From Centropus unirufus (taxonomy: Eukaryota; Chordata; Aves; Cuculiformes; Centropidae), in contig VYZI01000124.1 in the NCBI GenBank assembly GCA_013397695.1, positions 63,687 to 127,686 on the forward strand: a stretch of DNA of 64,000 bases, given 5' to 3'. The notes below the pieces were generated by a model. The model was not told the origin of the DNA. It was given only the letters and a program-made list of their open reading frames with translations, and searched no databases. Numbering within the stretch: position 1 is the first letter of the stretch; every line of letters starts with the position of its first letter. This document shows, piece by piece, positions 1-13,210 of the stretch. A program made the position numbers and the translations under genes.

Positions 1-3000
1 ATTAACTACTGCTCTTGCAAGCAAATTTCGCGTTCTCTTTAATGACAGGGAGAAAACTTGTTCTCACTTGCTTCAACCTGAAATGACCTTGAGTGCCCTT
101 TTTTAGTATCAATTAATATTTTAAATGACAGTTTTTAACCATTAAGGAGGACTTAGACATAAATTCATATTTTTGCCTCGTGGTGCTATTGCAGTCATGA
201 TTGTTTAAGGGTAAGAAATTTAATATTTGCAGAAAAAGGTATTTAAAAAAAAATATTTGCTGAACAAATGATATAGTTAGAAAAAATACCAGTTTATAAA
301 ACAGCAGTAGCATTACCAAGGATATATAAGAAGAAAAAAAAGACACCCTGTAACAGAAAAAAAAAAAAAATAGAGGCAAACACTGTTGAGGCAACTGTTT
401 TGCCCCAAGAAAATGAAAACAAGTCAAAAGAAGTAATTGTTTAGGAATTATTCATATTGATTTTTTTATGTTGGGTATTTTCTGCAATCCTGAATCATAT
501 TTTCCATCTATTTTTTGTTAAAAAAAATACTATTTAAGTTTTCCATGATATATTCAAAGTTCATATTGGAAACAAATGTGAAACCTCTTTTGAATAACAA
601 CCTCCAGTTACTTTTTCCACACTAAATTTTTCCCGTTTTCCCTTCTAACTCTGTAATTCTTTCTGTCTGTTTTTATTATGTGTGCGAAAAGCTAGACAGG
701 CCACCTATGTCTTGAAGATTAAAGTTACCTTTCAAAAGTTCAACTGGTTGCATGACATCCAGAAGCTCAACAGCTGAGAAGGAAAGAACATATGACAGGA
801 TGATCCCACTTTGTATAGGAAGAAATTGAGGAAAGCCCATCTACCGATCTCTCTGCGAACTCAATTCTGAGGTCTGTTTCCTATGATAGTGAAATGAGAA
901 GGGAAATTAGTGTCAAAACTCAGACATTCACTTTGGCACACTGCAGAGAAGAGAAAAGTCACACAAGCATTTTTCACTGATATAGAGAACTTAAAAGAGA
1001 TGTGCTTTTGAAAATGTGGTGTGCTTGCATGACAGTGGAAATATGCAGGCATTTACAGCTATGTCTATGTAGTTAACATCATGGTCATTTTGTCTTCTGT
1101 TCCCAGATACGCTTAAAAACAAAATGGCAGATTAGACGAACATTGCACTAAAGCCTAAAATGTTGATGACAAAAATCAAGAGACCAGACAGAGATGTAAT
1201 CAACCTTCCTGTGCAAGGCAAGACATATAACATTTTGTGGTAATAATCCAAATGCAGACTCGCAGGATTTTGAATTATAAGTGCTTCTATTTATTTAACT
1301 TTATTACTGATTCTTTTCCGTTATCTGTCTTAATTAATTCTTATTTTCTAACAATGTTTACAGAAGTGAAAATTACAAAATTATGTTCCTGAAAAAGAAA
1401 CCACAAACAGCTATGCAAATTGTATAAATAAAGCCAAAATCTTTTTCAAAAAAGGGAAATGTTTCAAGAAAAAAATACTTTTTTTTAAACTATAATTGCA
1501 TATTTCTTCTCTGTGTTTTTGACTTTTAGTCTATCTACATTTTCATTTCAGACTGAGTTAGCCTGAAGCTGCCTAATCTGGATTGCAACGCACTGTATAT
1601 ACATGTTTATTTTTGTCCCTATTACATAAGTGAAAGTGATTGAAATAATTTGGTTTCAAGTTCTGTGAAAGCTTCTCTGATGTTATACTTGACCTCAGAG
1701 TGTCCCATGAAGTCTCATATGCCACTCGTTTCCTATTATTCCTCTTGAACATACAAATATCTAAGACTGGTCTAATATTACCCTGTACAGTAAAAAGTTC
1801 TAAATGCATTTTATAAGGCCTATGACCAAGGGCACAGGCCTGTTTATGCCGTGATTCCACACAGACTGATACTTTCATCTGGTTGAATAACCAGAAAGAA
1901 TAACCTTTTCATTTAATGGAAAACCCAGGCTGATATTATATATAATTTGTTTTTATAAAGCTACTGTATAGATGAAAAGAACTAAAAGCTTCCAGTGATA
2001 CTGACAGAGGCATATTAATGAAAAATCATTGATTTCTCAATTAGGTTACTCTGGTTGTTTCTATCTGATTTCTGTGCTGTAGTGGCTGCACAATTTACAT
2101 GTACATCCCTAGTACATAGTTTTCAGTCTCAAAGCTCTGGTGACATATATTCTGTTGTCATTCATTCTTAATTTTTGAAGATCCTTTGTGGGTTCCATCA
2201 CTGACATAAAGAGTTATGCTGCAATTTATTACCATTTCTTTCACATATTTACTTAGTGAAACTCATGGATGATATTGAGAATTAAGATGAAGGCAACATA
2301 AATAGTAATAGAACTATTTCATATGCCATTGTTCATCATTCATCCCACTAAAGCTTCCGTAGCTGAGATATTTATTTTTCACAGATACTAAAGTCAGTTA
2401 GGAGAATTTTATCTATGTATCACCCCCACTATCTTAATTTTTTATTAAAATAGATGTTAGCACCATCAGTTTTTTCCTCTTATCAAGGTATGCATGTTCT
2501 GAAAGATAGAGTACCTTGTTGTCATGCTATCTTAATCCATGATACATGACGATTAGGATGTGGTAGATTCATGACAGTGCATAAGAAATTATTAATCCTT
2601 TGGCATCCATTTTGGTCTCTTAAAGGAACAAAACTAAGTGTTACATACCATCAGAGGAGCAACTATTGAAAAACCCCAAAGCTTCTCTTAGATGTCATTA
2701 TGCAAAATGCCCTACAAAGTAGTGTCTGATACCAATATAAAAGAAATATCATCATAATTCACTGGATAATCACTGACCAATTGTTTCTAAAGTTAATATT
2801 ATCATTCATATATCTGTATCATGGTAACCTCTACACAGACTTAGAGGTCCCATTGAACTAGTCGTTATATAAACTACAGCATTACATTTTAAAAAAAAAA
2901 ATGAATAAAGTGATCTATAAAATTTTGTTGCCAAAGTGTGCCACAATGTGATTACGAAGAGATAATCCAAGTAAATGATGGTAATCATACTGAGTGATCA

Positions 3001-5128
3001 TTGTCCTGTCATACCAAGTCCTGGGTCAGTTTTCTGAAGGTACTCAATAGATAATGATGGGTTGATACATTTTTTCACAAGATTCTCTCATTTATAAAGG
3101 AACACCAGGAGTAAAAGTCCAAATCTTTTCCCCATAATGATGCTGGAAGTCTAATAGAAATATACAGAAGCAAAAGAATTGATACTGAGTGAGACATGAT
3201 ACAGAGGTGGAGAACTGGTCATTAAGGATGTTGAAAAGCAAAGAAAAATAGTCTGTGTTTGCTGCAGTAGCAAAATAATGCTGAAGATAGAAAACAAAGG
3301 AAGACAGTTAAAAGAAGCAGCAATGATATTTGTCTTTGCAGAAGTCTTTTAACAGAATTGTTAATTATATCAATAAATGATATAACCAAAGATTCAACTG
3401 TGAAATGACAGTGATAAGGGGCAACTAGTAGAGTCACATGTTTTCTTATTAAAAAGTAGTTTGATATGCGCTAAAGATCTAGATACTATGCACACGCAAC
3501 ATCATTACATAATGTAGGTCACTATGCTTTCCTCCAGTTTGAGTGACAGAATATTTTTTCCTTCCCAACATTTTCATTGCTGGAATAATCATTTACTTTC
3601 TTCTTCCCATGTAAAATTTCAGTTTCACTTTCAATAACACTGTGTGGAGGTGTTTGGAAAAGAAATGCCAAAATATGCAATATATGCGATATATACTAAG
3701 TTTCAGTCTCCATTTCCATTAGTACCTGGTGCACAATATAGTCTAAGATAGGGTAGAATTACAAGGTGCTAAACTGGGCTTAAATTACATTCCTTAACAA
3801 TCTGGGGTATTTAAATTTAGTAATGTAGTGTGAGGCATTCTGTAAAGCACCACTGAAAGACAGAACATTTTCTATAAATTTTGTTCCCAACCCTGTATCT
3901 ACTTCCTTTGCTTGAGACTGAGTTAGGTAAAACTTTCTATTTCAGTATTAACAATGAAGTTAACATAAACGCTTTATGTTCTAAAAATATAAATACTCTC
4001 AAAGGAAAACAGTAAGCTTAATATTTTTCCTTTAATAGAGGCAAATCTAATGATTTGCATGGAACTTCACATGCTACTTTTGAGTTTATTTAAACTTCAG
4101 AGCTTGAAGTCAAACTCTAAGATAGGAAAAACCATATGAAAAAAAATTTTGATCCTTCCAGACTAAAAAAGTCTAAAAATAGCTTTTTGGTAAGATATGA
4201 TTATAAGACTTCAATGTTTTTTTCATTTGTACTGTGAACTGAGAGTAGATAGAAAGATGCAGAAGAGTAACAGCATAAATATGCTAATTAATGAATCAGT
4301 TCAGGTTATGTGCAAGAAGAATTATTCTCCTTCAAATAATAATTTTGAAAAGGTAGAATTAGATGAAAACATTTTTGATAACATGTCCCCATAGACAATT
4401 GTGTAATTGTAATGAATGTATAACGTCTTTTTGGCTTAGCTTAAAGCAAGTAACGTAAAAATAGTAAATTGGCATGCAGAGATGGTCTATTCCTTTAGAA
4501 ATAATGACTAAAACTGCTACTGATCTCAATAGATGAAAATAATTTAAAAAATAATCTTTTCAAGCAGAATCCTCTATTTTGAGCATATTTGTGTGCTCAA
4601 AAGTCAGTGTCACAATAATGAAGATTATGAATGGTTAATAAAAATACAGCTAAGCAGGGAAAAGTAAATATAAGTCACTCATATCCAGCAAAGCAAATGA
4701 ATGTCTAGCTATTTAGTAAATGAAGACTCAGCTATTCAGTAAAGAAAACCTCTTAAAGTCTCTATTAATAATAGAACAGAGAAAAATGTTGATGGACTCC
4801 CTTGGAACCATATTAGAATGCGTGAACTCACTCTCCTGAAAAAGGCAATAGTCACCAGCTGAGTAAAGCCAAAGGATGACATAATGATGGATAACTAGAT
4901 GTTATTACCACAGAAAGAATAACCTGTCCTCAAATGGTGGAACACACTTCTCAAGCATATCTATATTGACCCAGCTTGCAACAGAAAATGGGGAATAAAC
5001 CAGTTTAAATTGAAGGCACTCAAAATTATTTTTTTTCATATACCATCAATGTTTGTCTCCACCGAGGAAAGAGAATGTGAATAAAAATGAGAGCCGTGTA
5101 AGTGCTTTTGCAAATACTATTTCTTTTT
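1..5128. other. Unique AT-rich non-coding DNA
   Basis: No gene, RNA or recognisable repeat was found here. The longest open frames are about 100 codons on the minus strand (113-427 and 1,573-1,878). They have low-complexity, Phe/Leu-rich or otherwise unconvincing translations, as expected for chance frames in AT-rich DNA. A poly-A run lies near 357-370 and shorter A or T runs are scattered throughout. Intergenic or intronic sequence is the simplest reading. Confidence 0.6.
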
Positions 5129-5178
5129 TTTCCCCTTCCCATGGAAGGGGAAATATCTATAAATATTAATTTATAGAT
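5129..5178. repeat. Two adjacent perfect inverted repeats (hairpins)
   Basis: The first inverted repeat (5,129-5,153) has an 11-bp stem of T/C on one arm and G/A on the other, with a 3-base loop at 5,140-5,142. It is followed after one base by a second (5,155-5,178) with a 10-bp stem ATCTATAAAT/ATTTATAGAT and a 4-base loop at 5,165-5,168. Both stems are perfect. No function is known. They could be chance palindromes, a cruciform-prone site or a small structured RNA element. No flanking coding sequence is visible. Confidence 0.6.
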
Positions 5179-7159
5179 CATATATTTTTTCTTAAATGCA
5201 AAACTTTTATATCAAGGAATGTTCAGACATGCATCTCTCTTGAATCAGTCTTGTTCCAAATGAAGTTTTGAAATCCTTGTGTTTCCTTACAGGAACACAA
5301 TCACTTTTCGAAGAAGAGACTGAGATTTTTAATTTTTTTTTTCTATAAACAAGATCCCTCTGGCAGCAACTTGGATGAGAGGAATGTTCATTAATTAGCA
5401 TAAAAGATTATTTCCTCCTTTGGTGAAGGGAATTATACACCTTTCAGATAAGTTTTTGATTCCTCCCCCTAAAGCTACAGGGAATTTGGGATCATTAGTC
5501 ATAACACATGAAGAAATGAAGCAGAGCCCATTTTAAATGTTACAGAATTGTAAATTAGAACAAGCTTTGAGGTACTTTCAGATTCGGTTGAATGCCTTTT
5601 TTATTATTATTTTCTGGGACACAAAGGTAATGAGTAACTAAATATGATTGCAAATACCCGATACGTGGCAGCCTATCATTGAAACATTTGCAACATCTCA
5701 GTCACAGACTTTAAGGTTGTTCTCAGATTTTTCTGAGGCCCAGAATAGACCTTTGCACCATTAGAAAGTCGATACATTCTTCACAGTGCAGTAAAACTAG
5801 TTCACAAAAATTATTTATTCCTTGTTAAATAGTACTTATTCTCTTCTTCGAAGTATGATGCAGATGGCAATCGCCAATCAAATGGATCTGCAAAAAACAA
5901 CTCCCAAACAAGCCCTTAAATATACTAGTCAGAAGTACTTTGAGGTTTTTTCTAAACATTTTTGAAAATTGAATTCTATATAGGCAGAGTCAGTTGACCT
6001 TAGCACACAATGTGGATTTTGACTATATAAAACTGAAAATACTATTTATACAATGTGCAAAGGATTGGTTTTGGCTTCTTTCTTTAGCACATTCTGGCCT
6101 GAAAAGTTTTCTTCTGAGAATTATCTTGAGGCATCTTAAAATACTGTTGAGGAGTTGAATACACTCAGCAAGATGTAGAACTCATATCCACTGCCCATGT
6201 TTTTGGTGTGGTACGGACATTAAATCATGTTAGTTTAGAAGCCAGAAGATACCTCTGATAGGTTTTTGCTAATACAAGCTTAATTCCATACCCATATTTT
6301 TCTTCACTAAAGCAGTAAGTTACTGAAGTTTGCTTGAACTTTAATTCTTAGAACAGTACAATACATCGATGAATCTTGTCCTGTTCATATTTCATTTGTA
6401 TGTCTTTTTATTGTAATATTGCAATGTTTGTTATCACTTAGTACCCAGCTAAGCAAGAAAGACTGTGACTGGTTCTGTTTGGTCAGGAATCTGAACTCTA
6501 ATAAAGCATGTTCCAGGAAAAGCTATCTTACAAAATATTTTCAACCCTCTAGCACCATTTTCCACAAACTCTGAAAAGCAAAGAAACGGATCTTTTAACG
6601 GAAATTCTATATCATCATTAATAATTCATATTCAAAATCTCATTCCAATAACAAGAGTCATAAGCAAGTGCCCATTATAGGTGCATTATTTTATTGTGTA
6701 TTATATTTGAATATAACAATTTAAAACGGAGGTATTTTTCTTTAGATCTAGCCTTCCAGAAAACTTGTTTTCCATTCTGCAGGACTGAGAAAAAAAAGAT
6801 AAATTGTTCTTATAAGTAGTAGCCTTGTGCTGGGATTAACTAGTAAACTCATAAGTAAGCTGTGATGAACACAACAAACAATTTATACACATTAAAATCC
6901 CGAGGCCCCGTTCCAAGAAATATAAGTAATTAAACTCGCTGAAATCAGGCTAAATATGTTTTACAGATTTAATTACATGTCCCTTCTTTCATCAGTTCCT
7001 CATCTGTTTGCTTTGTACAGCATTTTTCAAATATCTATTTTGCTTAGTTTTGGTGTTAATTTCAATGAAATTGTCTCCAGAATAAGTTTCTACTCAAGCA
7101 CATAGAATAATGTCATCAAAAGGCATCCAAGTTCATTTCACAAACATACACAAGGCAAT
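5179..7159. other. Unique AT-rich non-coding DNA
   Basis: No gene or repeat family was recognised. The stretch around 6,895-6,965 is less simple in sequence than its surroundings and contains the window's infrequent CpG dinucleotides, but it has no open frame of note. Confidence 0.5.
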
Positions 7160-7400
7160 AAGACTAGATTACTCAGCTGGCACAGATTGGCAGCAGGGAC
7201 AGTGAGTTCTGCAGCTGAACCCTAGATTGAGGCAGACAAGTGGACCCCGGAGCAAGAGAACCCCCAGAAGGGGGAGGGGATAGGTGATTCCCAAATCCCA
7301 GAAGCAGCAGCTGTTCAAGAGGGAGGCTGATGCAAAGAGGGCATTTCTGGAAGCTTCCATGGCAGAAAGCTCTACTGAAGCACAGCTGAATAAGGATTTA
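7160..7400. other. GC-richer island, unidentified
   Basis: This block of about 240 bases is clearly richer in G and C than its neighbours and carries purine-rich runs around 7,240-7,280. A minus-strand frame is open for 79 codons (7,169-7,408). A plus-strand frame near 7,300-7,420 also reads as a charged, helix-like peptide of about 40 residues ending in a stop. Neither was recognised, and no clear splice sites frame either one. It could be a decayed retrocopy, an old repeat, or an exon of an unannotated transcript. Confidence 0.25.
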
Positions 7401-9909
7401 AAAGGCATATGCAGTCATTTATAATTGTTGAAAAATTGTGCAGCTTATCACATTTGCAAGGTAAGAAGTTTGTTGCTCTCAAGGGACAGAGGATTTTAGC
7501 CAAAAAGGTCTATGTAGCCAATTTCTATTTTACAAACACCAAATAGCATTTCAATGAATTTGAAAATGTAGTGGTTGTAATACAATTTTTTTTACAGTAT
7601 TGTGTGCCAAACCCAAACAGAGCTTTAGATAATTCACTTATCTTCTACTTAATTTACATATCTCTTAATTATACCTGAAAATGAATGGATATAAAATATC
7701 TTCACCTTTAATATATTTTTTACAGTAATTTCAATTGATTTAGAGTTCTGTGGTTATTTTGGGTTTTTTTATTATTTCATTTGAGATATCTGACATGTTT
7801 TGACTAATAGGAACTGGTCAGCATGTCTTTTGCTAACCTGATCAGCAGTGGGTAATCCAAGACATTTGACTACTTAATATTGGTAGTATCGTTTTTTCCA
7901 AATAAATGGAATTCATAATAGTTTCAATTCAATCTTGCGCTAGACTGCTTCTTGCCTGACCTTTTGTTTCACTATCTGTACAATCAACAATGGAAACTTC
8001 AAACATTCTAAAGAATGCATGAAAATTCAGGATATGTGAAAAATCTAGTTAAATACTTTTAATTTTTTCATGGAAGTAATTATTTCTATTTATTTCTTTT
8101 CTGATTCAGTGTAACTCACAGGGTATTTTGTAGAAACCTTTATTAATACTAATAGTTTTGACCTATAATGTTAGTTGTCACACTGAAGAATTATGAACAG
8201 TTTTGACTTAAAGGCAAGATATAGCAAAAATATACCACCATTTCATCGTAATGACAAAGACAGCACCTATTGCTGCTACAGTGTTTCCACTGAAAGGCAT
8301 GTCATCTACAGACAGATACAGATTAGGATAAATCAAGGTTGTGTTTAAGAAGACACATAAAATTTCTGACAACGCGCCTTTTTGTGGAGTCACACATTCC
8401 TCCTAATAATTTGATTGCTGGCTTTGTTGTTGTCACTATAATGTTGTGAGGTATTAGTTGTTACAATATTTATGATCAGTCAAGTAAAAGGAAAAAAAAA
8501 AAAGGCCAAAGAAAAGAAGCTATATTCTTTGTGTTATAGGCTCTGTCCTTTTGCTAGACTCACCAGGTTTGACTCAGGTATTCCACCTACAGGTGAGCTG
8601 CTTTCACCAGGTACTGACAGAGCATAGTTTTGTTGGTCTCTATGTCCAGTTGCTTCATAATTCAGCAAATGGGGAAAGAACTTGTTTGGTTAAACAAAAG
8701 TTATTTCGGAAGGCAACAGCGATTATCAGTTTATCTTTACTCAGAGCTGATAAGCAACCTGAGACTCTATCTTGATCTTAACTATGCTGCAGCATTTTTC
8801 ATCAAAAGAATCACAAGATTTGGATTTCCTATGTGCAGATCAAATAAACACTAGTAAAACAGGGGAAATTTGGAACAACAGCTATATTGAAGTCGCATCA
8901 GCAATGAAACAACTGAAAAAAAAATATGTATCTCTAAATTCCCCAAATTCATAATTTAGCAATACATAAGAAACTGTGAACTTTAGATAGGGAAAAACCT
9001 GTATTGCTTGCTCTAAACCACTTTGTTCATGGAAACAAAGTGAAGTAAAATCAATGGCCAAAATTATTGAATATGGAAAAACAAAGGCTACGTGTGAAGA
9101 ATTCTGGTTAAGTAGAGATGAGTCTTGTCATTGAAATGGGACACACTCCAGCATAAAGAAGTAGAAATTTCCCAGGAAAATTTTATTTTGAGCATAAAAA
9201 TGTTATGTCCTTGACCAGTGAAAGACACTATTTTTGGATTTGGTACATTTATCCTGTGGAAAAATTTCTAGCAAATTACACTCTTTTGCAAGGAATCGGG
9301 CAAATTTAGCTGGAAAAATAGTGTACAAGAATAAATGCAATCTGACCCAAGTATCTGCTTTTTCTTTTCCTGTTCACAGAAATTAGGAGGTACTTTTTTC
9401 CAGGAGTGAGAGTATACTCCAGCCACCCCTTCACCATTTGTTATTACCTCTTAAAGCATTATCAAGGAAATGAAAATCATTCCTTTCACCCAGTTTGGTA
9501 GGCAATCAAACCGTACAATTCAAGATTTCTTTGTTATAATACTAACCTGATGTGAATCTCTGAAATACTGTTTAGTGTCTCATATTCATTGCTTTTTGCA
9601 ATATTTATTGCTATATGGTATGTGCTGCAAAGATAAATGAATGATACATACTTGTATTTATTAGGTGTGTCTTTTAAATAAACTGAAAACAAGTTCAAAG
9701 ATGGTAGAAGCCTTTAAAAATTCATGATTAGTCTGAGGGGGTAAAGAAATTGTTGACACTGTGTCTGAAATGAAATTGGAGTTTTTTAGAGTGGGAAAAA
9801 TCATCTGCCTTCTACCATGTCTTTATTATAGAAGTTTCTAATCTTTCCAAACAGTGTTCAACTTTCAGTTCACATATAAAAAGTCTAGAGGGGCATCTAC
9901 AACATAAAT
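7401..9909. other. Unique AT-rich non-coding DNA
   Basis: No gene or repeat was identified. Three short overlapping plus-strand frames (8,551-8,954) have unrelated, low-information translations in two reading frames, and were judged chance openings. A poly-A run is present near 8,492-8,503. Confidence 0.5.
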
Positions 9910-10012
9910 CACAGATCTATAGATTTTAAGATCAAAAAGATCTACTATGATCATCTTATCTGACCCAAAAAACAACTTAGTTATTAAATTTCACCTCTCA
10001 TTCCTGCAACAA
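9910..10012 (-). mobile_element. Ancient CR1-like LINE 3' end
   Basis: The segment begins with a degenerate form of the octamer-type CR1 terminus. It runs through a block ending in ATGATCATCTTATCTGACC and then a block matching the 'ATTAAATTTCACC ... ATTCCTGCA' portion of an old amniote CR1 subfamily. The terminus is on the left, so the element is on the minus strand. It is heavily diverged and has no coding potential. Recognition is from memory of the family pattern, and the inner limit is approximate; similarity may continue weakly to about 10,150. Confidence 0.55.
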
Positions 10013-12479
10013 GGTAATTATTCTTTCCTGATATGAAGGTGAATGCTGTTGAGCCAAAGGTGAATTTCTTTGTTTATCCTTGGAAAGACCCTCTAGAAAA
10101 GATGCTACTATTCTGCTATAAACCAATTCAATTTATTAAATTTATCTGAGTTGCCTGTGAGAGCGTTTCAGTCCTTTAGGTTTCTATTGCAGATTACAAG
10201 CAAAAGTATTGCTTATATCCCTGAGGAAATAGAAAGCTAATTCAAAGCTGGAAGTTATCTGGTTACATCTGTCCTATTTCCTTCAGTCCAGGAGCTCAGT
10301 TTAGTAGAACCTTGAATCAAGCCTGCTATGTTAAACCTTAGCTATATCCATGGTTTGCCACAGTTCAATTACACTGGTCTCAGAAAAGTAAATTTACTTT
10401 AACCAGATTTCTATTTCCAGCATTTTAGGACTTTACAATACAAACCATACATTAGAGGTATTTTCAATCACATATCCATATAGTTAAGCATACATTACCC
10501 AAATGTTTTTTTTTGTTGATGATTCTAAATAGTTTTGTTAGTTTTTAAGTTTTAATAGTTTTTAAGCCCTTGTTATTATCACATTCTACCTTTATGTTTT
10601 AAAAAGACAACGGTTCAGAAAATTTTCCAAGGGCTTAACATATTTCTTCCAGCAAAACCAGGAACCTCAGGTTGCTAGAACACAGTGTTTATAAAGGTTT
10701 CTGGATTTTCTCAAAGGTTGCTGAACTGGCATGGTAGACTTGATAATTAGGAAGGGCTTAACATTCTTCCTACAGATTTAAAATTTAACAGTATTTGGAT
10801 CCATTTAGGATGCAATAAATTGTTTTCTAATGCTATCTTTATATAAGTTGTTTGTGTACATGTATAATTTCAAGCACAAGAAAAGTTTTATTGAACTCTA
10901 AGAAAGTCTTTGTGCACTTAAAATTACATCTATGCCACACAGTCTTGTAGTACCAAAACTAAATTCTAGATGCTCTGGCACAGCATAAGCAGGCAAAGGA
11001 CAATACAAACATTTGGCAAGCAATGGATATGACTCGAAATTTTACTAATTTGCGTAACATAGTAAAAACAAGTACATCCTCTGTTCAGGACAGAGGCATG
11101 AGGGATTTTCTGTATCTTCTGGTTTGGCTGACCCTGCTAAGATTTCCTAGCAGAGCTTACTCACATAAGCCTTTCTAAACCTAGACCCTTGTGCCTTCAC
11201 TTAATTGGGTCTTAAATCTAAACAGCGAAGTCCTCAGGATGTAATTACTGAAAGCACTGAACTTTGACTTTTTAAAGAAACATGAACAGCACTCCCTATT
11301 ATGTTGTTTTTCATTGTAGGCAGATGGATGAGTAAATATGGTCGCTACATCTTGTAAATCAAGGGTAAAATGAATGACACCAAGAAACCCAAGGACTCAA
11401 ACAGTTCGCACAGTGGTATTCTAATGATGAGAACATGTTGTAACAGGTGAATGTTAAGGTAGCCAGGTCAGACATAGTGAACTGAGACACCAGTGTCCAA
11501 CTCTGTTACCAAGTCTACTAGTACAGCACAGGACGCTTCTTTGAGGAGTAAAACCAACAAAGTTTCTTAACTTTATACAGATGACCTGCATACGTTAAGT
11601 CTGCAGAAGTTAAATATGTGGTAACTTTTAACATCTGAAAGAAGATAAACCTTACAATTTCTTTAGAAAACAGTGAAATGTGTTTCTGGGCCCATTAATA
11701 CTTGCCCCTTCACCTCCATTGCAACTCTCTGTTCTTACTTGTGTTGTTTTGTGTTCCCTCTCGTCACAAACGCATAAGGAAGAAAAAGACCCTGCTTTGC
11801 TGTTTGTTTTTTGTAAACCAAATTATTTGTTTCATTGAAAGGTTGGTATAGCAGGTAAAAGGTATTTAGGAATTCAGTAATGATGACTGCAAGCAATACA
11901 CATCTTTGTTTTATTTTGCGTTTCATCATTGAACTAAGTAATGCTAATAAATTAATATTTGTCAGTATTCTCACTACTGCCTGTATATATGATATTCCAA
12001 TGTACTCAGATTTTTGTAAATTCTTTAGCACTGTGCTAGCTTTGATGAAGAAGGGTAAATAAAACTGGCAGTTATACTTAGCAAAAGTTTATTACCATTT
12101 GGAATCCAAATATTTTACTAATGTCACAATCTTTTCTCTTTCTGTTTTGTCTTCCCCTATCCTAATCATTCTTTTCCTCCTATTTGACTAAACTGCTCAT
12201 TCCTCAAACTTCTCATTCCTCAGCAAAGGTCAAAATTTCTACCCAGAAAAAAATGACACAGAAAATTTCCTGTAGTGGCTCTGGGTATAATAATTTGAAA
12301 GATACTTGAGGCACACATTACCATAAAAGCAAGCAGAAAGGAGCCAGTATGAAGAGACAGAAAAATATCTGAGATGACATGTTTTCTCATCATTGCTACC
12401 AATACCGTGCTGTCTGTCAACTGGAGAATTCACACAGCCCTGGCAGAAGCACTAATTTAATCCAATGGTAATTTGTGTG
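10013..12479. other. Unique AT-rich non-coding DNA
   Basis: No confident gene or repeat was found. The open frames around 11,735-12,062 occur on both strands over the same bases and do not look like protein. Confidence 0.5.
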
Positions 12480-12720
12480 CCACTTTAGATAGGGTCTTTT
12501 TTTAACTTAGAGAAATTACTCTGATTATATAATTGAATGGCAGAATTCATTACTGGGAAATGCCACCTGTGGAGAAAGATTTGCTCGAAATCCATTTCTA
12601 CTATGGAGTAGCAGATTAGTGCAGCATAAGTCACTCAAGAAGCCATTGTGGAAATTATAGATGGAATAGACCCAATAAGCTATGTAATCCATCCCCATCA
12701 AAGTGTGATTGTTCCGCATA
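12480..12720. promoter_or_regulatory. Possible conserved non-coding element
   Basis: This block is compositionally more complex than the flanking DNA. It contains motifs typical of developmental enhancers: an E-box CACCTG near 12,565, a SOX-like CATTGTGG near 12,643 and a bicoid-type TAATCC near 12,687. The 64-codon minus-strand frame across it (12,525-12,719) is not recognisable. The call is an inference from motif density only, since conservation cannot be measured here. Confidence 0.2.
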
Positions 12721-13016
12721 ATGTATTTTGTATTGCCAATGTAATTTGAAATAGTTCAGATGATGAGTATTTAGCTGCTTTTATAGCAAATAAACAAAAT
12801 GACACTATACTGATCACAGATGCTGACTGGCTGCTAAGAAGTATTATTACTTGCATTAGCTGTTGTTTCTTGAGTAAAGTGCAAGTTGTTCCAAATACTG
12901 TGTATCATGCATTCTGAATGAAAAGGACAAAGAAATATTCTCTTCTGAATCTGTTCAGGCCAAGTCCACAATTTGAAATGTCCAATCTGGGGACAGAGAA
13001 GCAGCTGCTTCTATGT

Positions 13017-13049
13017 AAAGTGATAATGCAATAGAAAAGTGATAATGCA
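13017..13049. repeat. Short tandem duplication, 19-base period
   Basis: The 14-mer AAAGTGATAATGCA occurs at 13,017-13,030 and again at 13,036-13,049. The bases that follow are related (ATAG and CTAG). This is a local slippage-type duplication with no evident function. Confidence 0.7.
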
Positions 13050-13157
13050 CTAGAGATTTAAATTCTGAATATTCCTCACCTTATTTACATGAGTCACCCA
13101 AAATTCTGGCTAATGGTGATCCCTAGGTGAAATTAGTAAGCTATTGTTTGTGCAACA

Positions 13158-13210
13158 ATCTAGTGGTTAGAGCACTTGCCTAAAAAGTGGAAGACAATAA
13201 ATTTTGCTCA
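13158..13210 (+). mobile_element. Degenerate tRNA-derived SINE fragment (MIR/CORE-SINE type)
   Basis: The string TAGTGGTTAGAGCACTTGCC at 13,161-13,180 is an RNA polymerase III A-box region of the kind found at the head of tRNA-derived SINEs. The following AGTGGAAGAC block matches the usual spacing toward a B-box, but the B-box itself is ruined. No cloverleaf can be drawn, so it is not a tRNA gene. The exact SINE family was not established. Confidence 0.5.

Noticed and set aside
7300..7420. HMG-box-like peptide (KREADAKRAFLEA) as a TOX-type exon
   Set aside because: The resemblance to the third HMG helix is limited to a few charged and alanine positions. The tryptophan and tyrosine signature residues are missing and there is no good splice acceptor.
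8551..8954. Three overlapping plus-strand frames as a small gene cluster
   Set aside because: They overlap in different frames, lack recognisable motifs and splice context, and are short enough for chance.
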